Source: Candidatus Bathyarchaeota archaeon (GTDB taxonomy: Archaea > Thermoproteota > Bathyarchaeia > Bathyarchaeales > Bathycorpusculaceae). Taken from it: a stretch of DNA of 6,303 nucleotides. Location of the stretch: NCBI GenBank assembly GCA_030589055.1, contig JAUUWK010000066.1, forward strand, positions 1 to 6,303, given 5' to 3'. The stretch's first letter is position 1; each line of letters starts with the position of its first letter. Under the pieces are notes generated by a model. That model ran no database searches. It was given only the letters and a program-made list of their open reading frames with translations, and was not told where the DNA came from. Shown piece after piece: positions 5,882-6,303 of this stretch. Made by a program: the position numbers and the translations under genes.

Positions 5882-5888
5882 GGAAGGA
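5882..5888 (+). promoter_or_regulatory. Ribosome binding site of the exported protein gene
   Basis: GGAAGGA lies six bases before the ATG at 5895 and supports that start over the earlier ATGs at 5873 and 5888, which open a frame that closes after at most 22 codons. Confidence 0.5.
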
Positions 5889-5894
5889 TGTTAG

Positions 5895-6303
5895 ATGAGT
5901 TTTTCACGCAGACAGGTAGCATCGCTTCTCTGCTTGGTTAGCCTTTTCCTCGTTTTTTGTTCTGTGACTTGTCTTTCATTTTCGGAAACAGTGCAAGAGG
6001 AAATTCTGGGACTGCTCAAATACGAGATAAACGATGTGTATGTCGGAAGCCTTAAGCATGTTATTCAGATTGTTAATAACTCTCCTGCTCCAGTAAGTGG
6101 AGAACTTTTTGTTCCTTTAATCAAGAACGAAACTGCACAACGTTACGTCATTCTCCGGAATAATTCTCTGTCAAAAGTGAATGACAGTTCTGGAAACATA
6201 TACTTCCACTTGGATCATTTGAGAATAGGCGGAGGACAAACCTTCCGTGTAGAGTTAAACTATTACGTGGTTTCTTTCAGCATCCACTATCTGATTGATT
6301 CAA
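5895..6303 (+). CDS. Exported protein with signal peptide, C-terminus beyond window; transglutaminase-like N-terminus suspected
   Basis: An open frame of 136 codons from the ATG at 5895 with no stop before the window edge. It begins MSFSRRQVASLLCLVSLFLV: a basic n-region with RR at 5-6, a hydrophobic core to about residue 27, and a possible cleavage site near residue 30 (LSFS before ETVQ). The mature part is extracytoplasmic in character, beta-rich, with N-x-S/T sites (NNS, NET, NDS) that could be N-glycosylated. The pattern, with YVGSLKHVIQIVNN, then LFVPL, then GNIYFHLDHL and FRVELNYYVVSFSI, resembles the N-terminal beta domain that precedes the catalytic part in archaeal transglutaminase-like (cysteine protease fold) proteins. 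The Cys-His-Asp catalytic part would lie outside the window, so this is inference only. It is divergent from the E1/E2 operon with 79 bases between starts; a functional link is not indicated. Confidence 0.75.
   Translation, partial: MSFSRRQVASLLCLVSLFLVFCSVTCLSFSETVQEEILGLLKYEINDVYVGSLKHVIQIVNNSPAPVSGELFVPLIKNETAQRYVILRNNSLSKVNDSSGNIYFHLDHLRIGGGQTFRVELNYYVVSFSIHYLIDS

Noticed and set aside
5873..5941. Short 22-codon frame starting at ATG 5873, overlapping the exported protein start, as a possible regulatory upstream ORF
   Set aside because: It has no ribosome binding site at the right distance, and its overlap with the signal-peptide frame looks incidental; conservation would be needed to revive it.
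1..6303. Mobile elements, CRISPR repeats, tRNA or rRNA genes and toxin-antitoxin or defence modules
   Set aside because: No direct-repeat arrays, transposase motifs, cloverleaf-like segments or defence domains were seen; intergenic gaps are too small to hold them.

Overview
The window looks archaeal. Two genes have TATA-like boxes about 26 bases upstream of their start codons, as in leaderless archaeal transcripts. Others have short Shine-Dalgarno motifs, termination looks T-rich rather than hairpin-based, and genes are tightly packed with moderate GC. The protein set (two Zn-dependent MDR dehydrogenases, a small cupin, a two-helix membrane protein, a 2-oxoacid dehydrogenase E1/E2 set and an exported transglutaminase-like N-terminus) recalls TACK archaea such as Bathyarchaeia. 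That placement is inference from family resemblance; no rRNA or other marker gene is present.

Layout. Positions 1-1924 (minus) hold two medium-chain Zn-dependent dehydrogenases five bases apart, clearly one transcription unit; the downstream one runs off the left edge and lacks its C-terminus. Positions 2000-2669 (plus) hold a single-domain cupin and a 97-residue two-helix membrane protein with its own TATA box. Positions 2726-5815 (minus) hold three tightly spaced genes in the order E1-alpha, E1-beta, E2 of a lipoate-dependent 2-oxoacid (or acetoin) dehydrogenase complex, ending in a T-rich tract. From 5895 (plus), divergent from that operon, a signal-peptide-bearing protein begins and runs off the right edge. 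It is complete at its start and has no stop inside the window.

How the genes fit together. E1-alpha and E1-beta form the TPP-dependent decarboxylase and E2 carries the lipoyl arm and acyltransferase, giving acyl-CoA plus reduced lipoyl groups. E3 (dihydrolipoamide dehydrogenase) is not in the window and must be supplied from elsewhere. The E1 subunits have features shared with acetoin and pyruvate dehydrogenases, so the substrate cannot be fixed from sequence alone. Two Zn-alcohol dehydrogenases on the same strand nearby make a link with acetoin/2,3-butanediol or polyol metabolism possible but unproven. No mobile element, CRISPR, tRNA or rRNA was found, and no intergenic stretch exceeds 80 bases. 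The window is best described as an ordinary metabolic region with a few points worth checking.
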